DNA of 64,000 bases from an uncultured Alphaproteobacteria bacterium (lineage in GTDB: Bacteria; Pseudomonadota; Alphaproteobacteria; Rhodospirillales; Rhodospirillaceae). A model generated the notes under the pieces. The model was not told the DNA's origin, made no database searches, and saw only the letters and a list, made by a program, of their open reading frames with translations. Position numbers and translations under genes: made by a program. The first letter of the stretch is position 1. Every line of letters begins with the position of its first letter. The DNA lies in the NCBI GenBank assembly GCA_900079695.1, contig LT599022.1, positions 3,847,319 to 3,911,318 on the forward strand. The letters are read 5' to 3'. Shown here piece after piece: positions 1 through 15,926 of this stretch.

Positions 1-2528
<2,528 letters not shown>

Positions 2529-2550
2529 ACCCGCCCTTTCATCGCTTCGA

Positions 2551-2585
2551 GAACGCCGCCCGGCCCCCGGGCGGCGTTCGCGTTT
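2551..2585 (+). terminator. Intrinsic terminator of the rpoBC operon
   Basis: A perfect 13-bp GC-rich inverted repeat (2551-2563 with 2567-2579, loop CCC) starts 22 nt after the rpoC stop and is followed by a short GCGTTT run. The T tract is weak, so termination strength is uncertain, but the next element is a new promoter, which fits transcription ending here. Confidence 0.75.
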
Positions 2586-2602
2586 GCGGCGGGAATCTCC
2601 GG

Positions 2603-2631
2603 TTGACGGGGCAGGGGTGAATACGTATAGT
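2603..2631 (+). promoter_or_regulatory. sigma70-type promoter of the str operon
   Basis: TTGACG (2603-2608) and TATAGT (2626-2631) are separated by exactly 17 nt, close to the vegetative consensus. The predicted transcript start is about 2638, leaving a 5' leader of about 245 nt before rpsL. The promoter lies directly downstream of the rpoC terminator, as expected for an independently transcribed rpsL-rpsG-fusA-tuf operon. Confidence 0.8.
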
Positions 2632-2637
2632 GCGCCC

Positions 2638-2882
2638 CTCATTCGGACGGTGCCGACCGTTCGGGACGCGGAACCTTCCGGGCCTGCCCGGAAACGCCGT
2701 GCCCCAAGCACCCGGAACCCGATGATTGTTGATGGAAATCGGCCGACAACGGCCACGAAGTCTCCCTTTCAACGCACCTTAGGGACCGCGCTGAGAGGGG
2801 GTTTTGTTCTCCGGATCGCGAGGAAACCCGCGGTCTGGGGGGCGTTCGTGTATCGAGTGATATTGGGAATAGGGAACACTCA
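2638..2882 (+). promoter_or_regulatory. Structured 5' leader of rpsL with attenuator-like hairpin
   Basis: This 245-nt stretch has no convincing gene. It can form several stems: 2644-2651 with 2656-2663; TTCCGGG 2676-2682 with 2687-2693; GGCCG 2741-2745 with 2750-2754; and an 11-bp imperfect stem 2764-2774 with 2789-2799 followed by GGGGTTTTGTTCT, which resembles an intrinsic terminator. This suggests transcriptional attenuation or an r-protein binding leader. The pairings were found by eye and no known r-protein leader family was recognised. The rpsL ribosome binding site (AGGGA) lies at its 3' end. Confidence 0.45.
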
Positions 2883-3254
2883 ATGCCGACGATCAATCAG
2901 TTGATCCGCAAGCCGCGCGAGCCGCAGGTGAACCGCAACAAGGTTCCGGCGCTGCAGGCCTGCCCCCAGAAGCGCGGCGTCTGCACCCGCGTCTACACCA
3001 CGACTCCGAAGAAGCCGAACTCCGCGCTGCGTAAGGTTGCGCGCGTGCGGCTCACCAACGGTTTCGAAGTCACCAGCTACATCCCGGGCGAAGGTCACAA
3101 CCTTCAGGAGCACTCGGTGGTGATGATCCGCGGCGGCCGCGTGAAGGACCTTCCCGGCGTGCGCTATCACATCATCCGCGGCACGCTGGATACCCAGGGT
3201 GTGAAGGACCGCCGTCAGCGCCGTTCCAAGTACGGCGCGAAGCGTCCGAAGTAA
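2883..3254 (+). CDS. rpsL: 30S ribosomal protein S12
   Basis: S12 sits at the decoding centre of the 30S subunit. At 123 residues it is the standard length. The [13 protein letters not shown] segment carries Lys43 and the [13 protein letters not shown] segment carries Lys88 and Asp89; these are the wild-type, streptomycin-sensitive residues, and Asp89 is the position methylthiolated in many bacteria. It is the first gene of the str operon, behind a long leader, with an AGGGA ribosome binding site. Confidence 0.99.
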   Translation: MPTINQLIRKPREPQVNRNKVPALQACPQKRGVCTRVYTTTPKKPNSALRKVARVRLTNGFEVTSYIPGEGHNLQEHSVVMIRGGRVKDLPGVRYHIIRGTLDTQGVKDRRQRRSKYGAKRPK

Positions 3255-3267
3255 TATCGATTTATAG

Positions 3268-3750
<483 letters not shown>

Positions 3751-3776
3751 CCCAAAGAAGACCAGGATTGACGATC

Positions 3777-5855
<2,079 letters not shown>

Positions 5856-5886
5856 GCAAACACAGAAGATTTGACGGAGACAGGAA

Positions 5887-7077
<1,191 letters not shown>

Positions 7078-7090
7078 GGATTGAACAGCT

Positions 7091-7134
7091 CGGGCGTCCG
7101 CTCCCGGACGCGCTCCGCGGTATGCGGACGCCCG
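7091..7134 (+). other. Inverted repeat between str and S10 gene groups
   Basis: A perfect 11-bp repeat (CGGGCGTCCGC at 7091-7101 with 7124-7134) encloses a 22-nt loop that can fold further. It fills most of the 79-nt tuf-rpsJ gap. No T tract follows, so it looks more like an mRNA processing or stability element, or a pause site, than a terminator. Confidence 0.5.
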
Positions 7135-7156
7135 ACGCAACAACGGTGTGAAAGCC

Positions 7157-7468
7157 ATGATGGAAGGTCAGAACATCCGCATTCGCTTGAAGGCGTTCGA
7201 TCACCGCGTGCTGGACCAGTCCACGCGCGAGATCGTCAATACCGCCAAGCGCACGGGTGCCCAGGTGCGGGGTCCGATCCCGCTGCCGACGCGGGTCGAA
7301 AAGTTCACCGTGAACCGCTCCCCGCACATCGACAAGAAGTCGCGCGAACAGTTCGAGATTCGGACTCACAAGCGCTTGTTGGATATCGTTGACCCGACTC
7401 CGCAGACCGTGGACGCGCTGATGAAGCTCGACCTCGCGGCCGGCGTCGATGTCGAGATCAAGCTGTAA
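7157..7468 (+). CDS. rpsJ: 30S ribosomal protein S10
   Basis: S10 (NusE) is a 30S head protein that also joins NusB in transcription antitermination. The product is 103 residues with the conserved [12 protein letters not shown] opening and the [22 protein letters not shown]-like core. ATG codons at 7157 and 7160 are both possible; an in-frame GTG at 7148 would add KA before the family N-terminus and is less likely. It starts the S10 gene block. Confidence 0.98.
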   Translation: MMEGQNIRIRLKAFDHRVLDQSTREIVNTAKRTGAQVRGPIPLPTRVEKFTVNRSPHIDKKSREQFEIRTHKRLLDIVDPTPQTVDALMKLDLAAGVDVEIKL

Positions 7469-7481
7469 GGGAACGGAAATC

Positions 7482-8189
7482 ATGCGATCCGGTCTTATTG
7501 CGCAGAAGATGGGCATGACCCGCGTGTTCACCGAGGACGGCCGGCACGTTCCGGTCACCGTGCTCAAGGTGGACGGCTGCCAGGTGGTGGCGACGCGCAA
7601 GGTCGATACCCATGGCTACACTGCGGTCCAGCTTGGCGTCGGGTCCGCGAAGGTGAAGAACGTGTCGAAGGCGATGCGGGGCCACTTCGCGGCGGCCAAG
7701 GTGGAGCCGAAGAAGAAGCTCGCCGAATTCGTCGTTTCCGAGGATTGTCTCCTCGACGTCGGGTGCGAGCTTTCGGTCGAGCACTTCGTCCCGGGCCAGT
7801 TCGTCGACGTCGCCGGCACCTCCATCGGTAAGGGCTTCGCCGGCGGTATGAAGCGTCACAACTTCCGCGGCCTCGAAGCCACCCACGGCGTCTCGGTCTC
7901 GCACCGTTCGCACGGTTCCACCGGCCAGTGCCAGGACCCGGGCAAGGTGTTCAAGGGCAAGAAGATGGCCGGCCATATGGGCGCCGAGCGCGCCACCCAG
8001 CAGAACCTTCAGGTGGTCTCCACCGACGCCGACCGGGGCCTGATCCTGGTTCGCGGCGCGGTGCCGGGCTCCGAGGGCGGCTGGGTGCTGGTCTCCGACG
8101 CGGTCAAGCGCAAGCTGCCCGAGGGCGTGCCGTTCCCCGGCGCGGTCAAGGCCGCCGCCGATGCCGTCGCCACTCAGGACAAGGAATAA
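7482..8189 (+). CDS. rplC: 50S ribosomal protein L3
   Basis: L3 is an early-assembling 50S protein reaching towards the peptidyl-transferase centre. The product is 235 residues beginning [16 protein letters not shown], with the conserved [10 protein letters not shown] and [10 protein letters not shown] segments. The start is the ATG at 7482, preceded by AAGGGAACGG; an upstream in-frame start at 7449 would overlap rpsJ and add non-conserved residues. The C-terminal Ala/Lys-rich tail is slightly longer than in E. coli (209 residues), which is common in alphaproteobacteria. Confidence 0.98.
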   Translation: MRSGLIAQKMGMTRVFTEDGRHVPVTVLKVDGCQVVATRKVDTHGYTAVQLGVGSAKVKNVSKAMRGHFAAAKVEPKKKLAEFVVSEDCLLDVGCELSVEHFVPGQFVDVAGTSIGKGFAGGMKRHNFRGLEATHGVSVSHRSHGSTGQCQDPGKVFKGKKMAGHMGAERATQQNLQVVSTDADRGLILVRGAVPGSEGGWVLVSDAVKRKLPEGVPFPGAVKAAADAVATQDKE

Positions 8190-8195
8190 CCGGCG

Positions 8196-8816
8196 ATGAA
8201 GCAGGACGTGATCAACTTCGACGCCCAGAGCGTCGGCTCCATCGAGCTCGCCGAAGGCGTGTTCGGGATGCCCGTGCGTGCGGACATTCTGCATCGCATG
8301 GTCAACTGGCAGCTCGCCAAGCGTCGCGCCGGCACCCACAAGACCAAGGGGATCAGCGACGTCGCCGGCACCACCAAGAAGCCCTACAAGCAGAAGGGCA
8401 CGGGTCATGCCCGCCAGGGTTCGCTGCGCAGCCCGCAGTACCGCGGCGGCGCGACGATCTTCGGCCCGGTGGTGCGCTCGCACGAGCACGATCTGACCAA
8501 GAAGTTCAAGAAGCTCGGCCTCAAGACCGCGCTGTCGGCGAAGGTTGCCGAGGGCAAGCTGGTGGTTCTCGAGGACGGCAAGTTCGACTCGGCCAAGACC
8601 AAGGACTTCGCTCTGAAGCTCAAGGCGCTCGGCTGGGAATCGGCTCTGATCATCGACGGTCCGGAAGTGGACGGCAACCTCGCCCTCGCTTCCCGCAACG
8701 TGATCGGCGTCGACGTGCTGCCGCAGCAGGGCGCGAACGTCTACGACATCCTGCGGCGCGACACCCTGGTTCTCACCAAGGCCGCCGTGGAGCACCTGGA
8801 GGCCCGTCTGAAATGA
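8196..8816 (+). CDS. rplD: 50S ribosomal protein L4
   Basis: L4 lines the peptide exit tunnel constriction. It has 206 residues with the tunnel-loop signature [20 protein letters not shown] and [14 protein letters not shown]. In E. coli, L4 is the autogenous repressor of the S10 operon through a leader before rpsJ; here the only structured element upstream of rpsJ is the 7091-7134 inverted repeat. It lies 6 nt after rplC, and its stop overlaps the rplW start. Confidence 0.98.
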   Translation: MKQDVINFDAQSVGSIELAEGVFGMPVRADILHRMVNWQLAKRRAGTHKTKGISDVAGTTKKPYKQKGTGHARQGSLRSPQYRGGATIFGPVVRSHEHDLTKKFKKLGLKTALSAKVAEGKLVVLEDGKFDSAKTKDFALKLKALGWESALIIDGPEVDGNLALASRNVIGVDVLPQQGANVYDILRRDTLVLTKAAVEHLEARLK

Positions 8817-9124
8817 CCAAGGCGATCAAGATTTCGAAGGAGCGGATGTACGACATCGTGCGCGCTCCGGTGATCACCGAAAAGGCGACGCTCGGCTCCG
8901 AGCACAACCAGGTGACCTTCCGCGTTCCGCTCGACGCCTCGAAGCTCGAGGTTGCGGCCGCGGTCGAGGGCATCTTCGGGGTCAAGGTGGCGGCGGTGAA
9001 CACGCTGCGCCAGAAGGGCAAGCTGAAGCGCTTCAAGGGTCGGCCCGGCCAGCGCTCGGACGTGAAGAAGGCGTACGTGACCCTGGCCGAAGGCCAGACG
9101 ATCGACGTCTCGACGGGGGTTTAA
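8813..9124 (+). CDS. rplW: 50S ribosomal protein L23
   Basis: L23 sits at the tunnel exit and is the docking site for trigger factor and SRP. The product is 103 residues; [15 protein letters not shown] and the [20 protein letters not shown]-like region are typical. The ATG at 8813 overlaps the rplD stop in an ATGA arrangement, which implies translational coupling. Confidence 0.97.
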   Translation: MTKAIKISKERMYDIVRAPVITEKATLGSEHNQVTFRVPLDASKLEVAAAVEGIFGVKVAAVNTLRQKGKLKRFKGRPGQRSDVKKAYVTLAEGQTIDVSTGV

Positions 9125-9128
9125 GATC

Positions 9129-9956
9129 ATGGCTTTGAAAACCTTCAACCCGATGACCCCGGGCACCCGCGCGCTGGTGCTGGTGGATCGCTCGGAGCTC
9201 TACAAGGGCAAGCCGGAAAAGACCCTCACCGAGGGTCTCTCCAGCTCGGGCGGCCGCAACAACACCGGCCGCACCACGGTGTGGTGGCGCGGCGGCGGTC
9301 ACAAGCGCAAGTATCGCATGGTTGACTTCAAGCGGCGGAAGATGGATATTCCCGCGACCGTCGAGCGGCTGGAGTACGACCCCAACCGCACCGCCTTCAT
9401 CGCGTTCATCCGCTATGAGGACGGCGAGGTCGCTTACATTCTCGCGCCCCAGCGCCTGAACGTCGGCGATCAGGTGGTGGCGTCCGAACGGGCCGATATC
9501 AAGCCCGGCAACGCGATGCCGATGAAGAACATGCCGGTCGGCACCATCGTCCACAACGTCGAGATGAAGCTCGGCCGCGGCGGGCAGATGGCGCGGTCGG
9601 CGGGCTGCTACGCGCAGTTGATCGGTAAGGACGGCGGCTACGCCCAGCTGCGTTTGAGCAGCGGCGAGCTGCGTCTGGTGCGCGGCGAGTGCTTCGCCAC
9701 GGTGGGTGCGGTGTCCAACCCGGACAACCAGAACATCAACCTGGGCAAGGCCGGCCGTAATCGTTGGTTGGGTCGTCGTCCGCACGTTCGCGGCATCTCG
9801 ATGAACCCGGTCGATCACCCGTTGGGCGGTCGGACCAACGGCGGCGCCCATCCGGTGACGCCGTGGGGCCAGCCGACCAAGGGCAAGCGGACCCGCACCA
9901 ACAAGAAAACTGATCGGCTGATTATGCGCAGCCGTCACCTGGCGAAGAAGAAGTAA
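9129..9956 (+). CDS. rplB: 50S ribosomal protein L2
   Basis: L2 is required for subunit association and for peptidyl-transferase activity. It has 275 residues, with [20 protein letters not shown] near the N-terminus and the functionally important [21 protein letters not shown] segment containing the conserved His. It starts 4 nt after rplW. Confidence 0.99.
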   Translation: MALKTFNPMTPGTRALVLVDRSELYKGKPEKTLTEGLSSSGGRNNTGRTTVWWRGGGHKRKYRMVDFKRRKMDIPATVERLEYDPNRTAFIAFIRYEDGEVAYILAPQRLNVGDQVVASERADIKPGNAMPMKNMPVGTIVHNVEMKLGRGGQMARSAGCYAQLIGKDGGYAQLRLSSGELRLVRGECFATVGAVSNPDNQNINLGKAGRNRWLGRRPHVRGISMNPVDHPLGGRTNGGAHPVTPWGQPTKGKRTRTNKKTDRLIMRSRHLAKKK

Positions 9957-9968
9957 GGGAGAACGACT

Positions 9969-10247
9969 GTGGCTCGTTCCGTATGGAAAGGTCCGTTTGT
10001 GGACGGATACCTCCTGAAGAAGGCTGAAGCCTCCCGCGCTTCCGGCCGCAATGAAGTGATCAAGACGTGGTCGCGCCGATCGACGATCATGCCCCAGTTC
10101 GTGAGCCTGACCTTCGGCGTTCACAACGGGCAGAAGTTCATCCCGGTGCTCGTCACCGAGGAGATGGTCGGCCACAAGTTCGGCGAGTTCGCGCCTACCC
10201 GTACCTACTACGGGCATACCGCGGACAAGAAGGCGAAGAGGAAGTAA
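9969..10247 (+). CDS. rpsS: 30S ribosomal protein S19
   Basis: S19 is a head protein that pairs with S13 at the subunit interface. It has 92 residues: [19 protein letters not shown], then [20 protein letters not shown]. The start codon is GTG at 9969, preceded by AGGGAGAA. It lies in the S10 operon between rplB and rplV. Confidence 0.98.
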   Translation: MARSVWKGPFVDGYLLKKAEASRASGRNEVIKTWSRRSTIMPQFVSLTFGVHNGQKFIPVLVTEEMVGHKFGEFAPTRTYYGHTADKKAKRK

Positions 10248-10249
10248 CG

Positions 10250-10630
10250 ATGGGCAAGCAGCAGGCCAAGCGCGCTCTGCCGGATAACGCGGCGAAAGCT
10301 TACAGCCACGTCATCCGCACCAGCCCGCGCAAGCTCAACCTGGTCGCGGCGTCGATCCGGGGCAAGAGCGCCGAATCCGCGCTCGCGGAGCTCACGTTCT
10401 CCAAGCGCCGGGTCGCGGGCGAGGTCAAGAAGTGCCTCCAGTCCGCGATCGCCAACGCCGAGAACAACCACCAGCTCGACGTCGACTCGCTCGTCGTGTC
10501 CGAGGCGTTCGTGGGCAAGTCGATCACGATGAAGCGCTTCCACGCCCGCGCCCGCGGTCGTGCCGGCCGGATCGAGAAGATCTTCTCGAATCTGACCATT
10601 GTCGTCACCGAGCGCGAGGAGACCGTCTGA
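10250..10630 (+). CDS. rplV: 50S ribosomal protein L22
   Basis: L22 is a tunnel protein whose beta hairpin reaches the exit-tunnel constriction. It has 126 residues. [19 protein letters not shown] and the hairpin segment [17 protein letters not shown] are typical. The ATG at 10250 begins 2 nt after the rpsS stop, and its TGA overlaps the rpsC ATG (TGATG). Confidence 0.98.
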   Translation: MGKQQAKRALPDNAAKAYSHVIRTSPRKLNLVAASIRGKSAESALAELTFSKRRVAGEVKKCLQSAIANAENNHQLDVDSLVVSEAFVGKSITMKRFHARARGRAGRIEKIFSNLTIVVTEREETV

Positions 10631-11301
10631 TGGGTCACAAAGTCAATCCGATCGGGCTGCGCGTCGGCATCAACCGCACCTGGGACTCCCGCTGGTACGC
10701 GGATCGCGGCGACTACGCCGAGCTGCTGCTCGAGGATCTCTCGATCCGCGAGCACCTGAAGAAGCGGCTCCAGCAGGCGGGCGTGTCGCGCATCGTGATC
10801 GAGCGTCCGGCGAAGAAGGCGCGGATCACCATCCACTCCGCGCGTCCGGGCATCATCATCGGCCGCAAGGGCGCCGACATCGAGACCCTCCGCAAGGAGC
10901 TCTCGAAGAAGGTCGGCTCGGAAGTGCACCTCAACATCGTTGAGATCCGCAAGCCGGAGCTCGACGCTCAGCTGGTGGCCGAGAGCATCGCCCAGCAGCT
11001 CGAGCGCCGCGTCGCCTTCCGTCGCGCGATGAAGCGCGCGGTGCAGTCGGCGATGCGCTTGGGCGCCCAGGGCATCCGGATCAACTGCGCCGGCCGTCTC
11101 GGCGGGGCCGAAATCGCCCGCACCGAGTGGTATCGCGAAGGCCGTGTGCCGCTGCACACCCTCCGCGCCGACGTCGACTACGGCATCGGCACCGCCAAGA
11201 CCACCTACGGCACCTGCGGCGTCAAGGTCTGGATCTTCAAGGGCGAGATCATGGCCCACGATCCGATGGCCCAGGACAAGCGCGCGCAAGAGCAGCGCTA
11301 A
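10630..11301 (+). CDS. rpsC: 30S ribosomal protein S3
   Basis: S3 forms part of the mRNA entry tunnel and helicase site. It has 223 residues, with [21 protein letters not shown], a KH domain containing [13 protein letters not shown], and the C-terminal domain [20 protein letters not shown]. The ATG overlaps the rplV stop by one base, suggesting coupled translation. Confidence 0.99.
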   Translation: MGHKVNPIGLRVGINRTWDSRWYADRGDYAELLLEDLSIREHLKKRLQQAGVSRIVIERPAKKARITIHSARPGIIIGRKGADIETLRKELSKKVGSEVHLNIVEIRKPELDAQLVAESIAQQLERRVAFRRAMKRAVQSAMRLGAQGIRINCAGRLGGAEIARTEWYREGRVPLHTLRADVDYGIGTAKTTYGTCGVKVWIFKGEIMAHDPMAQDKRAQEQR

Positions 11302-11315
11302 GAAGGGTAAGAACG

Positions 11316-11738
11316 ATGCTGAGTCCAAAGCGCACGAAGTTCCGCAAGCAGCATAAGGGCCGTATCCACGGCCTCGCGAAGGGCGGTTCGGATTTGAATT
11401 TCGGGGCCTACGGCCTCAAGGCTCTCGAGCCCGATCGCGTCACCGCGCGGCAGATCGAAGCGGCCCGCCGCGCGATCACCCGCCAGATGAAGCGTCAGGG
11501 CCGGGTGTGGATCCGCGTCTTCCCCGACGTTCCGGTGACTGCGAAGCCCGCCGAAGTCCGTCAGGGCAAGGGTAAGGGTTCCGTCGAGTTCTGGGCCTGC
11601 CGGGTGAAGCCGGGCCGGATCATGTTTGAAGTCGACGGCGTGGCCGAAGACGTGGCGCGTCGCGCGTTCGAGCTGGCTGCGGCCAAGCTGCCGATCAAGA
11701 CCCGCTTCGTCACGCGTCTGTTTGCCGAGGAGGTCTAA
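11316..11738 (+). CDS. rplP: 50S ribosomal protein L16
   Basis: L16 helps position tRNA in the A site. It has 140 residues with [19 protein letters not shown], and the loop [18 protein letters not shown] that contains the arginine hydroxylated in some bacteria. The ATG at 11316 is preceded by GAAGGG. An upstream in-frame extension overlapping rpsC is rejected because it lacks family similarity. Confidence 0.98.
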   Translation: MLSPKRTKFRKQHKGRIHGLAKGGSDLNFGAYGLKALEPDRVTARQIEAARRAITRQMKRQGRVWIRVFPDVPVTAKPAEVRQGKGKGSVEFWACRVKPGRIMFEVDGVAEDVARRAFELAAAKLPIKTRFVTRLFAEEV

Positions 11739-11741
11739 GCC

Positions 11742-11948
11742 ATGGCGAAGGCGGAAGAACTGCGCGGCAAGTCGCGCGATCAGCTTCAGGATGAGCTGGT
11801 GGCCCTCAAGAAGGAACAGTTCAACATGCGGTTCCAGCGCGCCTCCGGGCAGCTGGAGAATACCGCCCGCGTGCGTCAGGTGCGTCGCGACATCGCGCGC
11901 ATCAAGACTGTCCTGGGCGCCAAAGCGAATGAGGCCAAGAATGCCTAA
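11742..11948 (+). CDS. rpmC: 50S ribosomal protein L29
   Basis: L29 is a small helical protein near the tunnel exit. It has 68 residues, with [20 protein letters not shown] and the conserved [20 protein letters not shown]. Its 3' end overlaps the start of rpsQ by 8 nt. Confidence 0.97.
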   Translation: MAKAEELRGKSRDQLQDELVALKKEQFNMRFQRASGQLENTARVRQVRRDIARIKTVLGAKANEAKNA

Positions 11949-12180
11949 GCGTATCCTGCAGGGCGTGGTGGTCAGCGACTGCAACGACAAGACCGTGACG
12001 GTCAAGGTCGAGCGTCGCTTCATGCATCCCGTCTACAAGAAGTTCATCCGGCGGTCGAAGAAGTACGCCGCGCACGACGAGAACAACGCGTTCAAGGTCG
12101 GCGACGTGGTTCGGATCCGCGAATGCGCCCCGATTTCCCGCACCAAGACGTGGGAAGTCATGGCGTCGGATGCCGAGTAA
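11941..12180 (+). CDS. rpsQ: 30S ribosomal protein S17
   Basis: S17 is a primary 16S rRNA-binding protein with an OB fold. It has 79 residues beginning [20 protein letters not shown], with the basic [18 protein letters not shown] region. It overlaps rpmC by 8 nt. The following 37-nt gap before rplN is AT-richer and can form a small GTTTC/GAAAC stem. Confidence 0.97.
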   Translation: MPKRILQGVVVSDCNDKTVTVKVERRFMHPVYKKFIRRSKKYAAHDENNAFKVGDVVRIRECAPISRTKTWEVMASDAE

Positions 12181-12217
12181 GTAGTCAGAATCTGTTTCAA
12201 GATAAAGGAAACGGTCC

Positions 12218-12586
12218 ATGATCCAGATGCAAACCAACCTGGACGTTGCCGACAACTCGGGGGCGCGTCGGGTGCAGTGCATCAAGGTGCTTGGCGGCGC
12301 CAAGCGCAAGTTCGCCTCGGTCGGCGACATCATCGTGGTGTCGGTGAAGGACGCGATCCCGCGTGGGCGCGTCAAGAAGGGCGACGTGCACCGCGCCGTC
12401 ATCGTGCGCACGGCGAAGGAAGTCCGCCGCGCCGACGGCAGCGTGATCCGCTTCGACCGCAACGCGGCGGTGCTGATCAACAAGCAGAACGAACCGATCG
12501 GCACGCGTATCTTCGGGCCCGTGGTGCGCGAGCTCCGCGCGAAGGGCTACATGAAGATCATTTCCCTGTCGCCGGAGGTGTTGTGA
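12218..12586 (+). CDS. rplN: 50S ribosomal protein L14
   Basis: L14 lies at the subunit interface and is the binding site of RsfS. At 122 residues it is the standard length: [20 protein letters not shown] and the C-terminal [25 protein letters not shown] region. It is the first gene of the classic spc block, although no separate promoter is visible ahead of it. Its stop overlaps the rplX start. Confidence 0.98.
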   Translation: MIQMQTNLDVADNSGARRVQCIKVLGGAKRKFASVGDIIVVSVKDAIPRGRVKKGDVHRAVIVRTAKEVRRADGSVIRFDRNAAVLINKQNEPIGTRIFGPVVRELRAKGYMKIISLSPEVL

Positions 12587-12906
12587 TGTCGGCTGCGAAG
12601 ATCAAGAAGGGCGACTACGTCGTCGTTTTGACCGGCAAGGACAAGGGCAAGAAGGGCGAAGTGATCCGCTCGCTGCCGTCCGCCGACCGCGTCGTCGTTC
12701 AGGGCGTCAACATCGTCAAGCGCCACACCCGTCCGACCCAGATGTCGGCGGGCGGAATCGTGGAAAAGGAAGCGTCGATCCACGTTTCCAACGTCGCGCA
12801 TGTCGATCCGAAGGACGGCAAGCCGACCCGCGTCGGTTTCAAGACTCTCGAAGACGGTCGGAAGGTTCGCATCGCGAAGCTCTCCGGCGAAGTCCTCGAC
12901 AAGTAA
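12586..12906 (+). CDS. rplX: 50S ribosomal protein L24
   Basis: L24 is an assembly initiator of the 50S subunit with a KOW motif ([20 protein letters not shown]). It has 106 residues. The ATG at 12586 overlaps the rplN stop (TGATG), so the two are probably translationally coupled. Confidence 0.98.
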   Translation: MSAAKIKKGDYVVVLTGKDKGKKGEVIRSLPSADRVVVQGVNIVKRHTRPTQMSAGGIVEKEASIHVSNVAHVDPKDGKPTRVGFKTLEDGRKVRIAKLSGEVLDK

Positions 12907-12919
12907 GGGAGCGGGTCTG

Positions 12920-13462
12920 ATGGCTGCTCGTTTGCGCGAACACTACGACAACGTGGTTCGCAAGGAATTGCAGGACAAGTTCGGCTACGCGAACCCGATG
13001 ATGGTTCCGAAGCTGACCAAGATCGTCCTCAACATGGGCGTTGGCGACGCGGTCGCCGACCAGAAGAAGGTTCAGGGCGCGGTCAAGGAAATGACCGCGA
13101 TCGCCGGCCAGCGGCCGGTGGTGACCAAGGCCCGCAAGTCGGTCGCGACGTTCAAGCTGCGCGAAGGCATGTCGATCGGCTGCAAGGTCACCCTGCGCAA
13201 GGACCGCATGTACGAGTTTCTCGATCGCCTGGTGAATATCGCCCTTCCGCGCGTCCGCGACTTCCGCGGCATCCGCGGCAAGTGCTTCGACGGCCGCGGC
13301 AACTTCGCGTTCGGCCTGAAGGAGCAGATCGTGTTCCCCGAAATCGAATACGATCAGGTGGATACCGTGCGTGGCATGGACATCATCATTTGCACGACGG
13401 CCGCGACCGACGAGGAAGCCAAGGCGCTCCTCACCGGTTTCAACGTGCCGTTCGCCAAGTAA
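12920..13462 (+). CDS. rplE: 50S ribosomal protein L5
   Basis: L5 binds 5S rRNA and contacts the P-site tRNA. It has 180 residues; [35 protein letters not shown] and [19 protein letters not shown]-type segments are all present. The ATG at 12920 follows AAGGGAGCGGG. Confidence 0.98.
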   Translation: MAARLREHYDNVVRKELQDKFGYANPMMVPKLTKIVLNMGVGDAVADQKKVQGAVKEMTAIAGQRPVVTKARKSVATFKLREGMSIGCKVTLRKDRMYEFLDRLVNIALPRVRDFRGIRGKCFDGRGNFAFGLKEQIVFPEIEYDQVDTVRGMDIIICTTAATDEEAKALLTGFNVPFAK

Positions 13463-13478
13463 GGGCGGGAGAGGAACC

Positions 13479-13784
13479 ATGGCGAAAACCAGTGCTGTCG
13501 AGCGCAACAAGAAGCGCGTGAAGATGGCGGCCTCTGCCGCCGCGCGTCGCGCGCGTCTGAAGGCGCTCGTGATGAATCGCGAGGCCTCCCCGGAGGAGCG
13601 CTTCGATGCGACCCTGAAGCTGGCCGAGATGCCGCGCAACTCGGCGACGGTGCGTCAGCGCAATCGCTGCGAGCTGTCGGGCCGTTCGCGCGGTACCTAC
13701 CGCAAGTTCAAACTGGGCCGCGTGATGCTCCGCGACCTGGCCTCGTTCGGCCAGATCCCGGGCATGACGAAGTCGAGCTGGTAA
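13479..13784 (+). CDS. rpsN: 30S ribosomal protein S14 (zinc-free type)
   Basis: S14 is a 30S head protein. It has 101 residues and is the long, C-minus form: the segment [17 protein letters not shown] has one cysteine and lacks the CxxC...CxxC zinc site of the short form. This is usual for alphaproteobacteria. The ATG at 13479 follows GGGAGAGGAA. Confidence 0.98.
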   Translation: MAKTSAVERNKKRVKMAASAAARRARLKALVMNREASPEERFDATLKLAEMPRNSATVRQRNRCELSGRSRGTYRKFKLGRVMLRDLASFGQIPGMTKSSW

Positions 13785-13797
13785 GGAGGGCGCGTCC

Positions 13798-14196
13798 ATG
13801 TCGATGACTGATCCCTTGGGCGATATGCTGACCCGCATCCGTAACGGTCAGCGTGCGCGCAAGTCCTCCGTGGCGGCTCCGGCTTCCCGTTTCCGCAAGA
13901 GCGTTCTCGACGTTCTCGTCCGCGAGGGTTACATCCGCGGCTACGAAGAGGTCGAGGTCCGCAAGGGCGTGAGCGAGCTCAAGATCGAGCTGAAGTACCA
14001 CGAAGGCGAACCGGTGATCTCCCAGATCGCCCGCGTCTCCACCCCCGGCCGGCGCGTCTACTCGGGCGCCAAGGCCCTGCCGCGCGTCTACAACGGCCTC
14101 GGGATTTCGATCCTGTCGACGCCGCGCGGCGTGATGTCGGACTTCGAAGCGCGCCAGGCGAACGTCGGCGGCGAAGTCCTGTGCAAGGTGTTCTAA
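13798..14196 (+). CDS. rpsH: 30S ribosomal protein S8
   Basis: S8 is a primary 16S rRNA-binding protein and, in E. coli, the spc operon repressor that binds the rplE region. It has 132 residues with [18 protein letters not shown] and the C-terminal [20 protein letters not shown]. It starts 13 nt after rpsN with an AAGGAGG ribosome binding site. Confidence 0.98.
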   Translation: MSMTDPLGDMLTRIRNGQRARKSSVAAPASRFRKSVLDVLVREGYIRGYEEVEVRKGVSELKIELKYHEGEPVISQIARVSTPGRRVYSGAKALPRVYNGLGISILSTPRGVMSDFEARQANVGGEVLCKVF

Positions 14197-14209
14197 GAAA
14201 GGGACCGCA

Positions 14210-14743
14210 ATGTCGCGAGTTGGCAAGTATCCGGTGATCGTGCCGGCCGGCGTGACGGTCTCTGTCGATGGGCAGACCGTGCGCGCCAAGGGCAAGCTGG
14301 GCGAGCTGTCCTTCCACGTCGTCGACGACGTGGAAGCGAAGCTCGAGGACGGCAAGGTTTGGGTGAAGCCGCGCAACGAGACCAAGTTCGCGCGGGCGAT
14401 GTGGGGCACCGCGCGTGCCCGCATCAACAACCTCGTGAAGGGTGTGGGCGAAGGCTTCACTAAGAAGCTCGACATCGTCGGCGTCGGTTATCGCGCCGCG
14501 GTGCAGGGCAGGGTGCTGAAGCTGTCGCTCGGCTTCTCGCACGATGTCGACTTCCCGATTCCGGAAGGCATCGACATCAAGTGCCCGCAGCCGACGCAGA
14601 TCGAGATTTCGGGCACCGACAAGCAGGTTGTCGGGCAGGTGGCTTCGGAAATCCGCGCTTACCGCTCGCCGGAACCCTATAAGGGCAAGGGCGTGAAGTA
14701 CGCGGACGAGAAGATCCTGCGCAAGGAAGGCAAGAAGAAGTAA
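14210..14743 (+). CDS. rplF: 50S ribosomal protein L6
   Basis: L6 lies near the factor-binding site and the sarcin-ricin loop. It has 177 residues, beginning [17 protein letters not shown], with two homologous domains and the C-terminal signature [20 protein letters not shown]. It is in the spc order between rpsH and rplR. Confidence 0.98.
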   Translation: MSRVGKYPVIVPAGVTVSVDGQTVRAKGKLGELSFHVVDDVEAKLEDGKVWVKPRNETKFARAMWGTARARINNLVKGVGEGFTKKLDIVGVGYRAAVQGRVLKLSLGFSHDVDFPIPEGIDIKCPQPTQIEISGTDKQVVGQVASEIRAYRSPEPYKGKGVKYADEKILRKEGKKK

Positions 14744-14753
14744 GGGCTGAAAC

Positions 14754-15110
14754 ATGAAGACGGCAAAAGAACTCTATGATCGCCGCAAGGCCCGGACTCG
14801 CTGGACTTTGCGCAAGAAGGCGAACGGTCGTCCGCGGCTGTCCGTCCACCGCACCAACGTGCACATCTATGCTCAGGTGATCGACGACGTGAACGGCGTG
14901 ACCCTGGCTTCGGCCTCGACCCTCGAGGCGGCCCTGCGCTCGGCCAAGACCTCCGACAAGGCTGCGGCCGAGGCGGTGGGCAAGCTGATCGCCGAGCGCG
15001 CCAAGGCGGCTGGCGTGACCGACGTGGTGTTCGACCGCGGCGGCTACATGTTCCATGGCCGGGTCAAGGCCCTGGCCGACGCCGCCCGCGAAGGCGGACT
15101 GCAGTTCTGA
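14754..15110 (+). CDS. rplR: 50S ribosomal protein L18
   Basis: L18 forms the 5S RNP of the central protuberance with L5 and L25. It has 118 residues with [36 protein letters not shown] and the C-terminal [20 protein letters not shown], all typical. Confidence 0.98.
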   Translation: MKTAKELYDRRKARTRWTLRKKANGRPRLSVHRTNVHIYAQVIDDVNGVTLASASTLEAALRSAKTSDKAAAEAVGKLIAERAKAAGVTDVVFDRGGYMFHGRVKALADAAREGGLQF

Positions 15111-15124
15111 GGGGATGAAGAAGT

Positions 15125-15709
15125 ATGGCTCGTAATCCGAATTCCGAACGTCGTCCGCAGAAGGGCAACTCGCCCGAGCGCGAGCGCGACCGCGACGACG
15201 AATTCGTCGACAAGCTCGTGCACATCAACCGCGTCGCCAAGGTGGTGAAGGGCGGCCGGCGCTTCTCGTTCGCCGCGCTCGTCGTCGTCGGCGATCAGAA
15301 GGGCCGGGTCGGCTACGGCACCGGCAAGGCGCGCGAAGTGCCGGAGGCGATCCGCAAGGCCACCGACCAGGCGAAGCGCAACATGATCCGCGTGCCGCTG
15401 CGCGAGGGCCGGACCCTCCACCACGACATCCACGGCCACTTCGGCGCGGGTCGCGTCATCCTCCGCTCGGCGGAGCCCGGCACCGGCATCATCGCCGGCG
15501 GCCCGATGCGCGCGATCTTCGAGACCATGGGCGTGCAGGACGTGGTGGCGAAGTCCACCGGCACCGCCAACGCGCACAACATGATCAAGGCGACGTTCGC
15601 CGCCCTCACGGGCCTGAACTCGCCCCGCATGGTCGCCAACAAGCGCGGCAAGAAGGTCGGCGACATCGTCGGTCGTCGCGACGGCATGGCCGCTGCGGTG
15701 AAGGAGTAA
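15125..15709 (+). CDS. rpsE: 30S ribosomal protein S5
   Basis: S5 shapes the mRNA entry site and affects decoding fidelity. It has 194 residues. The first 25 residues are charged and non-conserved; then come [20 protein letters not shown], the dsRBD-like domain and [20 protein letters not shown]. The start at 15125 follows GGGGATGAAG. E. coli S5 has 167 residues; an extended charged N-terminus is frequent in alphaproteobacteria. Confidence 0.98.
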   Translation: MARNPNSERRPQKGNSPERERDRDDEFVDKLVHINRVAKVVKGGRRFSFAALVVVGDQKGRVGYGTGKAREVPEAIRKATDQAKRNMIRVPLREGRTLHHDIHGHFGAGRVILRSAEPGTGIIAGGPMRAIFETMGVQDVVAKSTGTANAHNMIKATFAALTGLNSPRMVANKRGKKVGDIVGRRDGMAAAVKE

Positions 15710-15714
15710 GACCG

Positions 15715-15900
15715 ATGGCCGACAAGACGATCAAGGTCACGCAGATCGGCAGCCCGATCGGCCGCAAGTCCGATCAGCGCGCGACTCTCGTGGGCCTGGG
15801 GCTCAACAAGATGCACCGCACCCGCGAGCTCGAGGATACCCCCTCGGTGCGCGGCATGATCAACAAGGTCCACCACCTGGTGAAGGTGGAAGAGGCCTGA
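15715..15900 (+). CDS. rpmD: 50S ribosomal protein L30
   Basis: L30 is a small 50S protein of 61 residues, with [20 protein letters not shown] and [20 protein letters not shown] matching the family. It lies 5 nt after rpsE. Confidence 0.97.
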   Translation: MADKTIKVTQIGSPIGRKSDQRATLVGLGLNKMHRTRELEDTPSVRGMINKVHHLVKVEEA

Positions 15901-15926
15901 AGCCGGTAGCGATGGAAGGTAAGGCT

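Noticed and set aside
3003-3150. Possible streptomycin-resistance change in rpsL
   Set aside because: Lys43 and Lys88 are the wild-type residues.
13479-13784. Loss of the zinc site in S14 considered as a broken gene
   Set aside because: The 101-residue zinc-free form is the normal type in this group.
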